From the NCBI RefSeq assembly GCF_937903345.1, contig NZ_CALCZQ010000006.1, positions 1-37,470 of the forward strand: a DNA stretch of 37,470 nucleotides, read 5' to 3'. The notes under the pieces were generated by a model. The model was given only the letters and a program-made list of their open reading frames with translations. It did not search any database and was not told the DNA's origin. The stretch comes from an uncultured Emticicia sp. (GTDB lineage: Bacteria > Bacteroidota > Bacteroidia > Cytophagales > Spirosomataceae). A program made the position numbers and the translations under genes. Position 1 is the stretch's first letter; every line of letters starts with the position of its first letter. Shown piece by piece: positions 1 to 10,242 of the stretch.

Positions 1-166
1 TGCGATCGCCAGGAACCAGAATTGTGCGGCCACGATCATCAGTCAGCGAGAGCACAGTCGAGGACTTAATCGCTTCATTGATTTGTTCGGCAACCGCTGC
101 GTAACTCTCATTGCTTTCGAGAACAACATCACGATGAGTCTGTGCAATACCAATTCGGATTTCCAC
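1..166 (-). CDS. DUF3107 family protein, C-terminus cut by window edge
   Basis: Reading the minus strand from a GTG at 166-164 gives VEIRIGIAQTHRDVVLES, then an alanine-rich helix, then LSLTDDRGRTILVPGDR. This is the pattern of the small actinobacterial DUF3107 family (M. tuberculosis Rv3208A/TB9.4), usually about 75 residues, of which about 55 are present before the window edge. The start is supported by a GGAGA on the minus strand about 6 nt upstream. The function of the family is not established. It lies divergent from moeZ, as in mycobacteria, where Rv3208A is close to moeZ and the AdnAB helicase genes. Recognition rests on the conserved strand and the LTDDRGRT and LVP motifs seen here. 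Confidence 0.78.
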   Translation of the reverse strand, partial: MEIRIGIAQTHRDVVLESNESYAAVAEQINEAIKSSTVLSLTDDRGRTILVPGDR

Positions 167-189
167 GTGCGTCTCCAGTCATTTCGTTT

Positions 190-203
190 GGTGAACTTTC
201 ACC
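190..203. promoter_or_regulatory. Palindrome in divergent DUF3107/moeZ intergenic region
   Basis: GGTGAA-CT-TTCACC is a perfect 6-bp inverted repeat with a 2-nt centre. It lies 24 bases before the DUF3107 start, in the 134-bp gap between two divergent genes. It could be an operator serving one or both. This is inference from symmetry and position only; I recognise no named regulator. Confidence 0.3.
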
Positions 204-300
204 ATAGGTCAATTATGCGACATCTGGAGCATTCTGACCCCGATGGAATACAAATGCGCGCGACAAGGTTGGATAGTGGGTAGCAACAAGAGGAGTCTTA

Positions 301-1491
301 ATGTCTTTGCCACCGTTGGTTGAACCTGCAGCAGAACTAACTGTTGATGAAGTTCGCCGCTACAGCCGTCACCTGATCATCCCTGATGTGGGCATGGCAG
401 GGCAGAAGCGCCTGAAGAACGCCAAGGTTTTGTGCGTAGGCGCGGGTGGCCTGGGTAGCCCGGCACTCATGTATCTCGCTGCTGCTGGTGTTGGCACGCT
501 TGGCATTCTGGAATTCGACACAGTCGATGAGTCCAACCTGCAACGTCAGATTATTCACGGGCAAAGCGACGTCGGCCGGTCAAAGGCGCAGAGCGCGGCT
601 GACAGTGTGGCTGAAATCAATCCTTGCGTTCAGATCAACATCCATGAGACCCGTCTGGATTCTTCAAATGTGATGGAACTGTTCTCGCAGTATGACTTGA
701 TTGTTGATGGCACTGACAACTTTGCCACTCGATACCTCGTCAATGACGCGTGTGTCTTATTGAACAAGCCATACGTCTGGGGTTCGATTTATCGCTTTGA
801 GGGTCAGGCGAGCGTGTTCTGGTCCGAGCATGGTCCTTGCTACCGCTGCTTGTATCCAGAGCCACCACCCCCTGGCATGGTTCCTTCCTGTGCTGAAGGT
901 GGCGTACTTGGTGTGCTGTGTGCATCGATTGGGTCGATTCAGGTCAACGAAGCCATCAAGGTTCTGACTGGCATTGGTGAACCACTTGTTGGTTCGCTCA
1001 TCGTTTATGACGCACTTGAAATGACTTACCGCAAGATCAAGATTCGCAAGGACCCAAATTGCGCAATCTGTGGCGAGAACCCAACGGTGACTGAACTGAT
1101 TGACTACGAAGCATTCTGTGGTGCTGTTTCAGACGCTGCAGTTGAAGCCATCGTTGACTCAACAATCAACGTTCGCCAGCTCAAGGAAATGCTTGATGCT
1201 CGCGAAAAAGGCGAACGTGACTTCATTTTGATTGATGTGCGCGAACCAGGCGAATACGAAATTGTGAATATTCCAGGTTCGGTCCTCATTCCAAAGGGTG
1301 AGTTCCTGATGGGTGATGCGCTCGAGCACTTGCCGCAGGACAAGCAGGTTGTTTTGCACTGCAGGTCTGGTGTGCGGTCAGCTGAAGTTTTGGCAGTTGT
1401 GAAGAATGCTGGCTTTAAAGATGCCATCCACGTTGGTGGCGGCGTTCTTGCTTGGGTCACGCAGATTGAGCCTGAGAAGCCCACTTACTAA
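301..1491 (+). CDS. moeZ: MoeZ/MoeB-type sulfur-carrier adenylyltransferase-sulfurtransferase
   Basis: A 396-residue cytoplasmic enzyme with an N-terminal ThiF/MoeB/HesA domain (about 15-260) and a C-terminal rhodanese domain (about 288-392). Visible motifs are the nucleotide loop GAGGLGSP (48-54), DGTDN (136-140), two CxxC zinc pairs (C180/C183 and C254/C257), the SCAEGGVLG segment with the MoeB-type cysteine (C197), and the rhodanese loop CRSGVRS with C354 as persulfide carrier. The family adenylates the C-terminal Gly-Gly of sulfur carriers and passes sulfur to them; in mycobacteria the partners are MoaD (molybdopterin) and CysO (cysteine synthesis). Length matches M. tuberculosis MoeZ (about 390 aa). 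An AGGAG about 7 nt upstream supports the ATG. The stop overlaps by 4 nt the stop of the convergent gene that follows. Confidence 0.92.
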   Translation: MSLPPLVEPAAELTVDEVRRYSRHLIIPDVGMAGQKRLKNAKVLCVGAGGLGSPALMYLAAAGVGTLGILEFDTVDESNLQRQIIHGQSDVGRSKAQSAADSVAEINPCVQINIHETRLDSSNVMELFSQYDLIVDGTDNFATRYLVNDACVLLNKPYVWGSIYRFEGQASVFWSEHGPCYRCLYPEPPPPGMVPSCAEGGVLGVLCASIGSIQVNEAIKVLTGIGEPLVGSLIVYDALEMTYRKIKIRKDPNCAICGENPTVTELIDYEAFCGAVSDAAVEAIVDSTINVRQLKEMLDAREKGERDFILIDVREPGEYEIVNIPGSVLIPKGEFLMGDALEHLPQDKQVVLHCRSGVRSAEVLAVVKNAGFKDAIHVGGGVLAWVTQIEPEKPTY

Positions 1492-3893
1492 AGGTCGCCG
1501 GTCTTTTGTAGTTGACGGAAGGCAAACCAGCCAGGAATGGTCGGGATCCAGAACGTCCATAATCTAAAGACCAGTGTGGCTGAAACGGCTACGTCGGCAT
1601 TGATGCCTGTTGCAGTAAGGCCAGCAGCAAGCGCTGCCTCCACTGCGCCCAGACCGCCAGGTGTTGGTGCTGCTTGTGCGACTACCGAACCCGCAAGATA
1701 CACGAGTGAGATTGCTGGAATTGATGCATCTGGAGTGAATGCACGAACCGATGCGATGAGGCACAAGCAGTAACTCAAGTTCAACAGCAGGACACCTGCA
1801 ATACCTGAGGCCAACTTCGCGGGCTGATTTGTGAGCGAAGTGAGCCGAGGAATGACCTGGCTAATGAAAGGCGTCACACGCTTGATGATGATTGAGCGCA
1901 CTTGTGGAATGGTCGTCAGAATTGCAAGTAGGAGAGCCAGAACCACGGTCACGATAACGGCAGTGCGTGGCGGCGTGAAGGTCAAATCTTTTGATGTGCC
2001 AGCTGCGATAGCCATGATCAGCATGAGCGAAATGTGGCTGATGAAAGTCAAGACTTGAGCCACGGCAACGCTCGCTCCAGCCAGTGCGCTGCTGATGCGC
2101 TGCTTGCTTAGAAAACGAATGTTGATTGTCACTGAACCTAGAGTCGGTGGCGCAACGAGTGTGGCAAATGACGAGGCCCACTGAGTCTGGAAGGTCTTCC
2201 AGAAGGACAGCTTCTCCGGCACAACACCGAGCAGTGTCAGAGTTGAAGCGACATAGGTAGCCACCGAGAACCCAAGACCCAAGAGCATCCAGCCGGGGTT
2301 AGATTCGCGAAGCAATTTCGCAACGTCAACTCGACCAAGCTGAGCAATCAGGATGTAAGCCGCAATCGTTCCAGCAGCAATAGTGATGAGCGTGCGGGGC
2401 TTGATGCGCTCAATCTCGACTTGCTCCACACCTGTACCTTCAGGAATGAGCGTGAGCACATTTGCTCGCAGCTGACTGAGAAGTTCCTTGTTGTCCTTGG
2501 CTAAATGCCGAGTCTTTGTCGACAGGGCGACTGGCTGTAGTGCCGGCAGGGCACGCACAACCTCGGCATCACCAAGCACAATTCTTGCGGCACTCATCGC
2601 TCGCTCAACACCAACAAGAAGTGACAATGTGCACAGCGCCTCAGCAAGGTCGATGCGCAAAATGACGTCTGAAGCAGCAACTACACCGTCTTGAAGGCCA
2701 ACAATGTAAACCTGATTGTCCTTCGTGCGAATGAAGTTGTTGGCCGTGAGTGCCCGGTGTCCGATGCGGGCAATCTGTAGGTCTCGGACAATTTCCCAAG
2801 CAGAAACCAACTCGGCATCGCTCAGTGAGCCATCAAGTTCAGCAAAATTCTTACCTGCGATGTGTTCGAAAACCAGAACCCCAGCATCTGGACCAACCTC
2901 GGCTACTGAAAGTAGATGTGGAGTCGGAATGCCTGCTGTTGAAACTGCCCAACTATTGAGTGCCATGCGTTCGAGGCGCGCTCGCATAGAGGTACCAGAA
3001 CCGCCAAGGTTGTCGCGCAGACGTAACGAGCGGTATGCCTGCGGAAGAATCCCGGCGCCTTCTAAGTCACGGTCCAAAACAACAAGTTCAAGGTGTTGTT
3101 CATCAAAAGTCATCGCGTCATAGCGGCGGCCAGACTCAATAAGTTGTGAAGCTTCGATCAACTTGAGCGGATGACCAATGCCATACATCACGCGCCCAAT
3201 GTCCTTGCCTGCAGGACGTGTCGTGTCAGTGCCCAGGGCGTACCTAATCAGGAGACCCACTGCCCAGCCAAGCAATGTTGAAACCCCAAGGCCGGCCGCT
3301 GTGATGCCGCCAGAGACAATGCTGGCCAAGGCGATTGAACCCAGGACAACACCACAAAAGACATTCCATCTATTACGCGACATCATTCGAGCAACAGTTA
3401 TAAACGCGGCGAAACCTCCAAGCAACATGTTGAATGGGGACGCATTTTTGTGCGTGACTGTGCCAGCGAATGATGACAGTAGGCGATCGGAACCAACTCG
3501 AACGAGGAACCATGATGCTGTCGTCAAGATGATGACCGAAAGCAGTAAGCCGCCGATAGCCTCGATGAGCTGACGTCCACGACGGCGAATCAATAAATCG
3601 ACCGACACTACGCTCGGGAAAATAATGACACTCAAACCACTCACAACGTTTGCCGCCAAGGTAATGGCTGCAGGCAGACGGTTGGCTCCATTAGAGATGT
3701 CTTGATCGATGCCACTAGTAGTGCGATGAGCGACATACGCAAGTAAGCCAACGCCGACAATTGAAATCAGAGCCACACCTGCTCGAACTAAATCGCTTGG
3801 GCGGCGGATGCGCTGTTTCAGTACGGTTTCTTCGATGACAATCGGAGGTCGGTACGTAGATTGAGTCACGTCGCCATCCTCACTCGGTCGCAT
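1488..3893 (-). CDS. Large membrane protein: kinase-like domain plus LPG-synthase/UPF0104 flippase-like domain
   Basis: About 801 residues. The N-terminal third has several hydrophobic spans (for example LVRAGVALISIVGVGLLAYV). The middle (about 240-460) resembles a kinase fold of the ABC1/APH kind: VLVFEHIAGKNF looks like a hinge and HRALTANNF like a catalytic loop, but the usual Asp of HxD is Ala, and only QDG stands where DFG is expected. This suggests a pseudokinase. The C-terminal third (about 490-790) is a multi-pass region of the lysylphosphatidylglycerol synthase TM / UPF0104 type (TIGR00374-like), ending with the typical PTPGGLGAVEAALAAGL segment. I chose the ATG at 3893 because GAGGGG lies 7 nt before it; a GTG at 3926 lacks such a site. 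No lysyl-transferase domain is seen, so lipid translocation is more likely than aminoacylation. Substrate unknown. Confidence 0.75.
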   Translation of the reverse strand: MRPSEDGDVTQSTYRPPIVIEETVLKQRIRRPSDLVRAGVALISIVGVGLLAYVAHRTTSGIDQDISNGANRLPAAITLAANVVSGLSVIIFPSVVSVDLLIRRRGRQLIEAIGGLLLSVIILTTASWFLVRVGSDRLLSSFAGTVTHKNASPFNMLLGGFAAFITVARMMSRNRWNVFCGVVLGSIALASIVSGGITAAGLGVSTLLGWAVGLLIRYALGTDTTRPAGKDIGRVMYGIGHPLKLIEASQLIESGRRYDAMTFDEQHLELVVLDRDLEGAGILPQAYRSLRLRDNLGGSGTSMRARLERMALNSWAVSTAGIPTPHLLSVAEVGPDAGVLVFEHIAGKNFAELDGSLSDAELVSAWEIVRDLQIARIGHRALTANNFIRTKDNQVYIVGLQDGVVAASDVILRIDLAEALCTLSLLVGVERAMSAARIVLGDAEVVRALPALQPVALSTKTRHLAKDNKELLSQLRANVLTLIPEGTGVEQVEIERIKPRTLITIAAGTIAAYILIAQLGRVDVAKLLRESNPGWMLLGLGFSVATYVASTLTLLGVVPEKLSFWKTFQTQWASSFATLVAPPTLGSVTINIRFLSKQRISSALAGASVAVAQVLTFISHISLMLIMAIAAGTSKDLTFTPPRTAVIVTVVLALLLAILTTIPQVRSIIIKRVTPFISQVIPRLTSLTNQPAKLASGIAGVLLLNLSYCLCLIASVRAFTPDASIPAISLVYLAGSVVAQAAPTPGGLGAVEAALAAGLTATGINADVAVSATLVFRLWTFWIPTIPGWFAFRQLQKTGDL

Positions 3894-4010
3894 GCTTAAC
3901 CCCTCAATCTTGCCGTCTTTAGTCACTGATTGCTAAAAAATCTGTCTCAATCACAAAAAGTGTCCGACCTGATGCGTATTTGTCATAGCAACATGGTGAA
4001 ATTAGTCCCG

Positions 4011-5345
4011 ATGACACACTTTATTTTGGACCGCACTCCTGTCCCACCTCGTTCTGTTCCACAGTTTGATGAAAATCAGTTAGCTGTAATCAACCATCGG
4101 CATGGTGCTATGCGTGTCCTTGCTGGACCAGGTACTGGCAAGACCACAACCCTTGTTCACGCAATGGCTAGTCGCCTGACGGGTGATGAACCGCTCTTAG
4201 CTGACGAGGTACTTGGCCTTACTTTCGGTCGTAAGGCTGCCCTCGAGTGGCGTGATCAAGTGACGGTGGCTGTTGGCGGCGGCAAAGTGCCGGTTGTCAG
4301 CACGTTCCACTCATTCTGTTACGCGCTCATTCGCAAGTATCAGACCGCTGAAACGTATCAAGAGCCGATTCGTCTGCTTTCTGGTCCCGAGCAACAACAG
4401 CGTGCGCGACAACTTTTTTCGGATGCTGTGCGTGATGGTCGTACGCAATGGCCAGAAGAGTTGCAAGGTGCTTTAGATACTCGTGGGCTTGCCGAAGAGG
4501 TGCGTGCCGTGATGTCGCGTGCCCGTTCCTACTTAATGGATCCGCGCGATTTAGTGTCGCTCGGTCAATCGACTTCGCGTGATGCCTGGACGTCCATTGG
4601 CATGTTCATGGATGAGTACCTTGATGTCCTCGATCTTGAAGGCGTCATTGACTACACCGAACTTGTTCATCGCGCCGTGTTGCTGTGTCACCGCCCAGAT
4701 GTGCAGGCAGACCTGCATGCCACATTCAAGGCGATCTACGTCGATGAATATCAAGACACTGACCCAGGTCAAGTTGCACTGCTTAAAGCATTGGTGAGTC
4801 CTACTTCTTCGCTCATTGTGGTCGGTGACATCGATCAGGCAATCTATGGCTTCCGCGGCGCAGATGAATCTGGCATTCGTACTTTCTCTGACACCTTTGA
4901 CAAGGTCTACGGTAAGCCGGTCGTTGATGTCGTGCTGCGTACCTGTCGACGTTTTGGTCCACACATTCGCTCCGTTGCCAAGGCTGTTATTGAGCAGTAT
5001 CACCCCGCAGGTTTTCCAGCACAGATTCTCAAGGATCACCGTGATCTGAAATGCGAGCCGATGGGTGCCAATGCTGATGTGGCATCGGGCGACCGTTCAG
5101 GAGCAGAGTCGGTCGAGCAGTCTGCAGTGGACACCGTCGAGGTTCTGACTTTCGACTCGGATGGTGCTCAAGCCGCGCACATTGCTGATCTTTTGGCCCG
5201 TGCCCGTCAGACGTACGGCTATGAGTGGTCAGACATGTCGGTCATCGTCCGCTCGGCAGTTGTGTCCCTGCCGGCAATGTATCGCGCATTAGTGATGGCC
5301 GGTGTTCCGGTAGAAGTTGCGGCAGATGCTGTATTTTCAAGTTGA
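4011..5345 (+). CDS. UvrD/AdnA-type superfamily 1 DNA helicase, 3' end lost at chimeric join
   Basis: N-terminal part of an SF1A helicase. With the ATG at 4011 the Q-motif glutamine is residue 23, Walker A GPGTGKTT is 39-46, Walker B DEYQDT is about 245-250, followed by VVGDIDQAIYGFRGAD (motif III) and RTCRRFG (motif IV). All motor motifs look intact. Actinobacterial relatives next to moeZ are the AdnA/AdnB double-strand-break resection helicase-nucleases, about 1,050 residues with a C-terminal RecB-like nuclease; only about 440 residues remain here. The last genuine residues are about VPVEVAADAV; the stop at 5343-5345 is formed by foreign sequence. Other starts are ATG 3993 or 3972 and TTG 3930; 4011 is preferred because family similarity starts there. 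It could be AdnA or AdnB; gene order (first helicase after moeZ) favours AdnA. Confidence 0.78.
   Translation: MTHFILDRTPVPPRSVPQFDENQLAVINHRHGAMRVLAGPGTGKTTTLVHAMASRLTGDEPLLADEVLGLTFGRKAALEWRDQVTVAVGGGKVPVVSTFHSFCYALIRKYQTAETYQEPIRLLSGPEQQQRARQLFSDAVRDGRTQWPEELQGALDTRGLAEEVRAVMSRARSYLMDPRDLVSLGQSTSRDAWTSIGMFMDEYLDVLDLEGVIDYTELVHRAVLLCHRPDVQADLHATFKAIYVDEYQDTDPGQVALLKALVSPTSSLIVVGDIDQAIYGFRGADESGIRTFSDTFDKVYGKPVVDVVLRTCRRFGPHIRSVAKAVIEQYHPAGFPAQILKDHRDLKCEPMGANADVASGDRSGAESVEQSAVDTVEVLTFDSDGAQAAHIADLLARARQTYGYEWSDMSVIVRSAVVSLPAMYRALVMAGVPVEVAADAVFSS
5329..5342. other. Chimeric junction: actinobacterial DNA joined to Bacteroidota DNA
   Basis: Left of here the plus-strand helicase frame reads as a normal actinobacterial protein up to VEVAADAV and then ends abruptly. 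Right of here the minus-strand TamB frame reads up to IGRNFQLEN and then runs into residues that are the antisense of the helicase. Base composition, codon choice and start-site style all change at this point. Two unrelated genes facing each other are both cut inside conserved domains within a few bases. The short stretch TTTTCAA (5334-5340) may be the shared micro-homology. I infer an assembly or library artefact. Confidence 0.88.
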
Positions 5346-8300
5346 AAATTACGGCCAATAGCAATTTTCAAGCGATCATTCAAGAAAACTTTACTCAAAC
5401 CTATTTTTAAGTCAGTGCGGGCTTTGTTTCCAGCTTCGGTACTCATCGAAGTTGAGTTGAGGTTAAAGTCAAGTTTGATACCTTTAATTAAATCTCCAGC
5501 CAATAAATTGAGTTGGTCTGAGAGTAATTTACTAACACTTTGGCGTGCTATTGCTTCGGGGTTAATGCCAGAGAAGAAGTTGCTTGACTGTTCGCCTAAG
5601 AATTTATTCAAGACCAATAAAGCAAAAACCTGCTTATTCATCTCAATGGGGTTTTGTTCAAGGTTTTTAAGATAACCATCTTTTTCTATTTCATTGGTTA
5701 AATCAGTAGGTGCATTTTCGGCAACAAGCACCTTAAAGTCAATCACTGGGCTTGACAAATTACCACTCATTTTTAATTGTACTTCAAGCGGAACCTTCGT
5801 TTTACTGGATACCTTATCAGTCACAACCGCCTTAGGCATTTCGGCTTCTATTTTATAAACCGCCGTAATATCGACCTGTGCTTGCATTGGATCACCGGTC
5901 CAAAGCAGGGTACTACCCTTTTTAATGGCAAATTCTTTCTTTAAAAACTGAAACGATAAATCATAACTACCCGAAGTAAGTTCATAAAGCCCTAGTACAT
6001 AAGGTTGTCCGCTGGGCGTAATACCTGTATTGAGTTGGGCATTACCTTTAACTTTGATATTGTCGCCGTTAAGTTCGTCAACCACAATTGTTAGTTTGGA
6101 TTTATCATCGACCTCAATATTGAGCGATATTTCTTCTGCAAAATCAAAGGTTGTAGCTACTTCACTCGAATCTATATTATTACTATTTTCAAGGGTTGGA
6201 TTTTTAAGATTAATAAACTCTACAATTCCATCCGTTTCGGCTTTATCGATTTCTCGGTCTGGCAGCAAGACCGTAATGTCGCTACCTTCTTTCACTTTCA
6301 CATTGCCTTCGATGGCTGGTTTTGTACCAATTCCCTGAATAGAAAGATTGGCATCAACAAAGCCTTTTCCGTAGAAAAAATCATTGTCTTTACGGCTACC
6401 ATTTAGCACCATAAAGTTTTGGGTATCAATGTTAAGTTTGTAATTAAAGTTTGGAACATTTTGTAGCGAAAGGCTTCCGTTGACGTTCATATTTTGCCCC
6501 AGCGTATCGGCAACGACAAATTTATTGAATGAAATAACGCTGTTTTTGAAAGTCATTGGCTGATTTTGAATGCGATAAATTGCCCCCAAATGAGCCAAAC
6601 TAAACGAAACCGTATCAAATTTGATAACACCATCAAGAAGTAGTTTACTTGGCTCACCTTTTAAATTGAGCAATCCACTCAAACTTCCACGAGCATTTTC
6701 TATCTTTCCGAAACTGAATGCTTCTACTGTTTTTGCACCAATTTTATTAATGTCAATTATAAAATCAAGCGGTTTTTTTTGTTTTAAAACGTACTTTCCC
6801 TTAAGATTTATATCATTATTATTTCCAATAATACTTGCCAAAATATTGATTCTATCAGATGTTTCGTTGGCGGCATTAATTTTTAAATTTCCGATTGGAA
6901 TTTGTGTGAGAATAAAGTTATTGATGGATAAATCGCCCGTAAATTCGGGTGCATTCATAAAATCAGTTAGTTTGAATAAACCATTGAGAGTACCACCTGC
7001 CAGCGTTGAATCTTGGCTAGCGAGCGTAATAAATGGTTTGATGTTGAGGCTGTCAATCTGAATATTGAGTGGCGAATTGGGTATTGAATTCTGACTATTA
7101 ATTGTTAGTCTTTGTTTGTCCTGTCGAAGCTGTAAATTATTGATATAAATGCCATCTGAGCTATATTCTATATACCCAGTTGAATCTGCCTCCCATGCAC
7201 GGTAGTCAATCAAAATGCCTTTTTTAGAAAGATTTAATCTTAGTTTTTTGTCAATCGAACGCAGATTTACTGCTAAACCGTAGCGATTTTCATTGAGTGA
7301 ATCTTTAGCAAATAGGTTTAAGTCTAAAATGTTTTTTTTGATTTCGCCACCTACAAATAAGCGACGGAATCGGTAATCACTATAAATTACTTGGGCAAGA
7401 TTTCCTTCATATTCAGCACGATTATTTGCTCCGGAAATCTTAAATCTAGCATTGTTGATGCTCGAAGTATCGTATTCTATTTGCGGTATAAATAGATTGG
7501 CTTGTAGCGTGGTATCTCGTTGATTATTGATTTGAGCAATGAAACTGATGGTATCCAACTTCGTTACACCCGCAACAAAACTTTTGATAATCGGATGATT
7601 ATTGAGTTTTGCATAGATTTTCAAGTCATAAGGGGTTGTGATAGCTTGGTAGGAAAGATTGGGCAAAGCAAAATATTTATTGACTTCGGTCAGTAGAATA
7701 TCTGACAGTTGGGTATAGATAAATTGACCATCAATTTGGGCATTCAAAAACGGTGATTTAAGACTTATGTCTCGTCTGTTATTGGCATTACGTATATCCA
7801 AATCAATTTTATCAAGTTGAATGATTTTGCCATCTTTATTCAGGAAAGCATTGTTTATCAGGATTTTACCAAGTGGATTTTCGGGGTTTGTCGAAATCAT
7901 ATTCATCTCAATCTCACCTTTCAGGCTTAAACTTCCAGCATAAAGTTTGAGTTGATTCAGGTCAAGTTTGTCGATATTTACCGTTGCTTCAACGGCTGGA
8001 TATTCTTCCGCCAAATCGACTTTTGTACTTATCACTGCTTTGGCATTTTCATCATTAACTGAACCATTAAAATTAGCTATTTGGTCTTTTATTGTGCCTT
8101 TTAGTGTCAAATTATTATATTCATAGCCTTTTACGAAAGCTTTCTGAGCAACGCCATCAACGGTAGCATTCATTGTTTTTGGGTCCAAACCATTGCCTTC
8201 GATTGATGCATAAAGCGTAAGTTTACCTATATTTTCAAGTTGTTTAGTGAGTTTTCCTAAGTCAAATTCCTGTAAGGTAATTTTTCCGTTATAAATTTGA

Positions 8301-10048
8301 TTTTTATCAGCGGTTATATTTTTTAAAGTACCTTCGAAAGCCGCTACACCCAAGTCAGAATCAAGCGAAGCATCAAGCGTCAGATTTTGTAAACTACCTT
8401 TTATTTTTCCTTCAATATTCATAAATTGTGGCAACTCGATACTTTTCGGAATCAAACTATCGCCCGCCAAGCGTAGCATATCAGCTTTGGTCATGCTCAA
8501 AGCTCCAAGTTCCATATCAAACCCCATTTTATCGGTATCGGGTAATCCCACGATTCTTCCTTTTACTTGCAAATGCGTTTCGCCAAAGCCATCAACAGTC
8601 AATTTCGATACAACAAGATTATTGACTTTCCCGCTTATAATGCCGTCTGCCTTGATAATTTCATTGGATTTACCTTTAAAAGTTGGGTTTTTGGTCAATG
8701 ATGGCACTAAAAGTAATAAATCATTCATTGCCAATTGGCTCTTTTTTAGATTAAGTTTTATACCAACATTGCCTAAGTTTTTACTGAAATCTTCCACCGA
8801 ATTATATTGCATTGTTAGCCTATCTTGTAGCAAAGTATTTGGGGTTTTGATGAATAATTTGCTCAGAACCAAGGTCTTATCGGTATATACAAAATCAGAA
8901 ATGATATTTTTTATATTCAAACCGCTCTTTTCGACAAAAGTGGTATTTTGTAAAAATCCTGAAATCTGCTTTGGAGCAAAGACAAATTTATTGAGTTTAA
9001 AATTCAAAGATGTGATGCCAATATGAGCGGGGTCAAAGCCTTTGGGTTGAGCAATGCCGTTATTATCATCATATCGGAGATTTGTGTTTTTTACCTCAAT
9101 TTCGCCAATTTTTACTTGCCAAGATTTACTTTGAGGTGTATCTTTCGGGGTATTTTGGGTGTTTTTTGGTGCTATTTTCGCCATTTCAACAAAAGCGGTG
9201 GCATTTTTTAGTGAAATTTTCGGCAAAACAATTTGTTGATTATCTACATAGATTTTCTCTCCTTCGGCTGTCAGATTAGCTATCTTACCACCGCTTTTGA
9301 TGCCGTCTTCGCTGCTTTCAAGCAGCCAACTTATATGATTTAGATTTAGTTTCTTAAAATTAACGTCAAGCGTATCGGCAGGTAATTTTGGTGAAAGTGC
9401 AATATTTCCCTTTTTTTCTAAAGGTTTGCTTAGATTCAGCATAAGCGAACCATAGTTTCCGTTGATGTAAGCAATATGATATTGCGATTTTTTGTGGTTA
9501 AATTTATCGAAAGTTGTTTCCAGAAATCCAAAATTTGCATCGGCATCGGTTCCTAAAATAACATCTTTATAGGTAATGTGCACATTTTTGAGCGTAACGC
9601 TTTTCAGACTAAATTCAAATGGCTTTGACGAATATGATGAATTAGTGCCAGCACCAAAGGCTTTTTTAATAAAATCGAAGCTGAAAGTGGTATCGGGTAA
9701 GTTGCGATTCGCTTTTAGACGGATGCCATCGAGTTTGATACGATTTATTTCAACTCGATTTTGAAGTAAGGCCATCATATCAATATCAATATGCAGACTT
9801 TTTCCCAAAATGAGCGTGTCTTTATGTTGGTCTTCGATATAAATATTTTCAATTGAAAGCCAATCGGGAATATTAAATTTGACTTTTTCGACTTCGACTG
9901 TTGTTTTTAGTTTTTTTCGTAAATACGAAACTATCTCTTTTGTTAGAAATTCTTGTCCGGTAGGAGATTGTAGGTACATAAAAATACCTCCTAATAGTAA
10001 AGAAATTCCAACTAATAGCCAAGCAATTATGTGGAGAAGTCGTTTCAT
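5334..10048 (-). CDS. tamB: TamB-like translocation/assembly module (DUF490), C-terminus truncated by join
   Basis: About 1,570 residues remain. It begins MKRLLHIIAWLLVGISLLL, an inner-membrane anchor, followed by a very long series of short beta-strand repeats of the AsmA/TamB bridge type. The C-terminal DUF490/TamB domain is clear (about 1200 to end: ENRYGLAV-like strands, then GLYELTSGSYDLSFQF and FLNDRLKIAIGRNFQLEN). TamB proteins span the periplasm and, with an Omp85 partner, help outer-membrane protein or lipid transport. The final beta-strands, perhaps 50-80 residues, are missing because the DNA switches to another genome; the frame continues to a stop at 5219 but that tail is antisense of the helicase. 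ATG 10048 is preferred over a TTG at 10066 because the membrane anchor follows at once. It is divergent from coaBC with a 194-bp AT-rich gap. Confidence 0.88.
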
Positions 10049-10242
10049 CAATTCAAATTTAACCAAAAACTATGTACCTTTAACGAATAAAGTCTTTACT
10101 TAGCATCATGTTTTTGATTTTTATTGTGAATGGGTATTAATTTTTAGATCATTTAGAAATTAAAAAATTATACTTGTCGATATTCATTAAGATTTTTTTT
10201 GCAAATTAGTCAATCATTTACTCATTCAAACTTAAATAAAAA

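Noticed and set aside
2716..3123. Plus-strand open frames opposite the large actinobacterial membrane protein (also 3178-3573)
   Set aside because: They mirror the codon pattern of the real gene; the residues are mostly Arg, Ser and Ala runs without protein motifs.
5219..5333. The C-terminal 38 residues of the TamB frame read across the junction
   Set aside because: They are the antisense of the helicase gene and unlike TamB; the frame is open there by chance.
8487..9026. Plus-strand open frames inside tamB (also 6030-6338 and 6621-7061)
   Set aside because: They are antisense to a long conserved gene, have no family resemblance and no promoter.
10049..10242. A promoter pair in the divergent tamB/coaBC gap
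   Set aside because: TAAATTTG and TAAGTTTG on the minus strand match the -7 box, but no -33 element fits and positions relative to the starts are poor; the AT-rich sequence gives such matches by chance.
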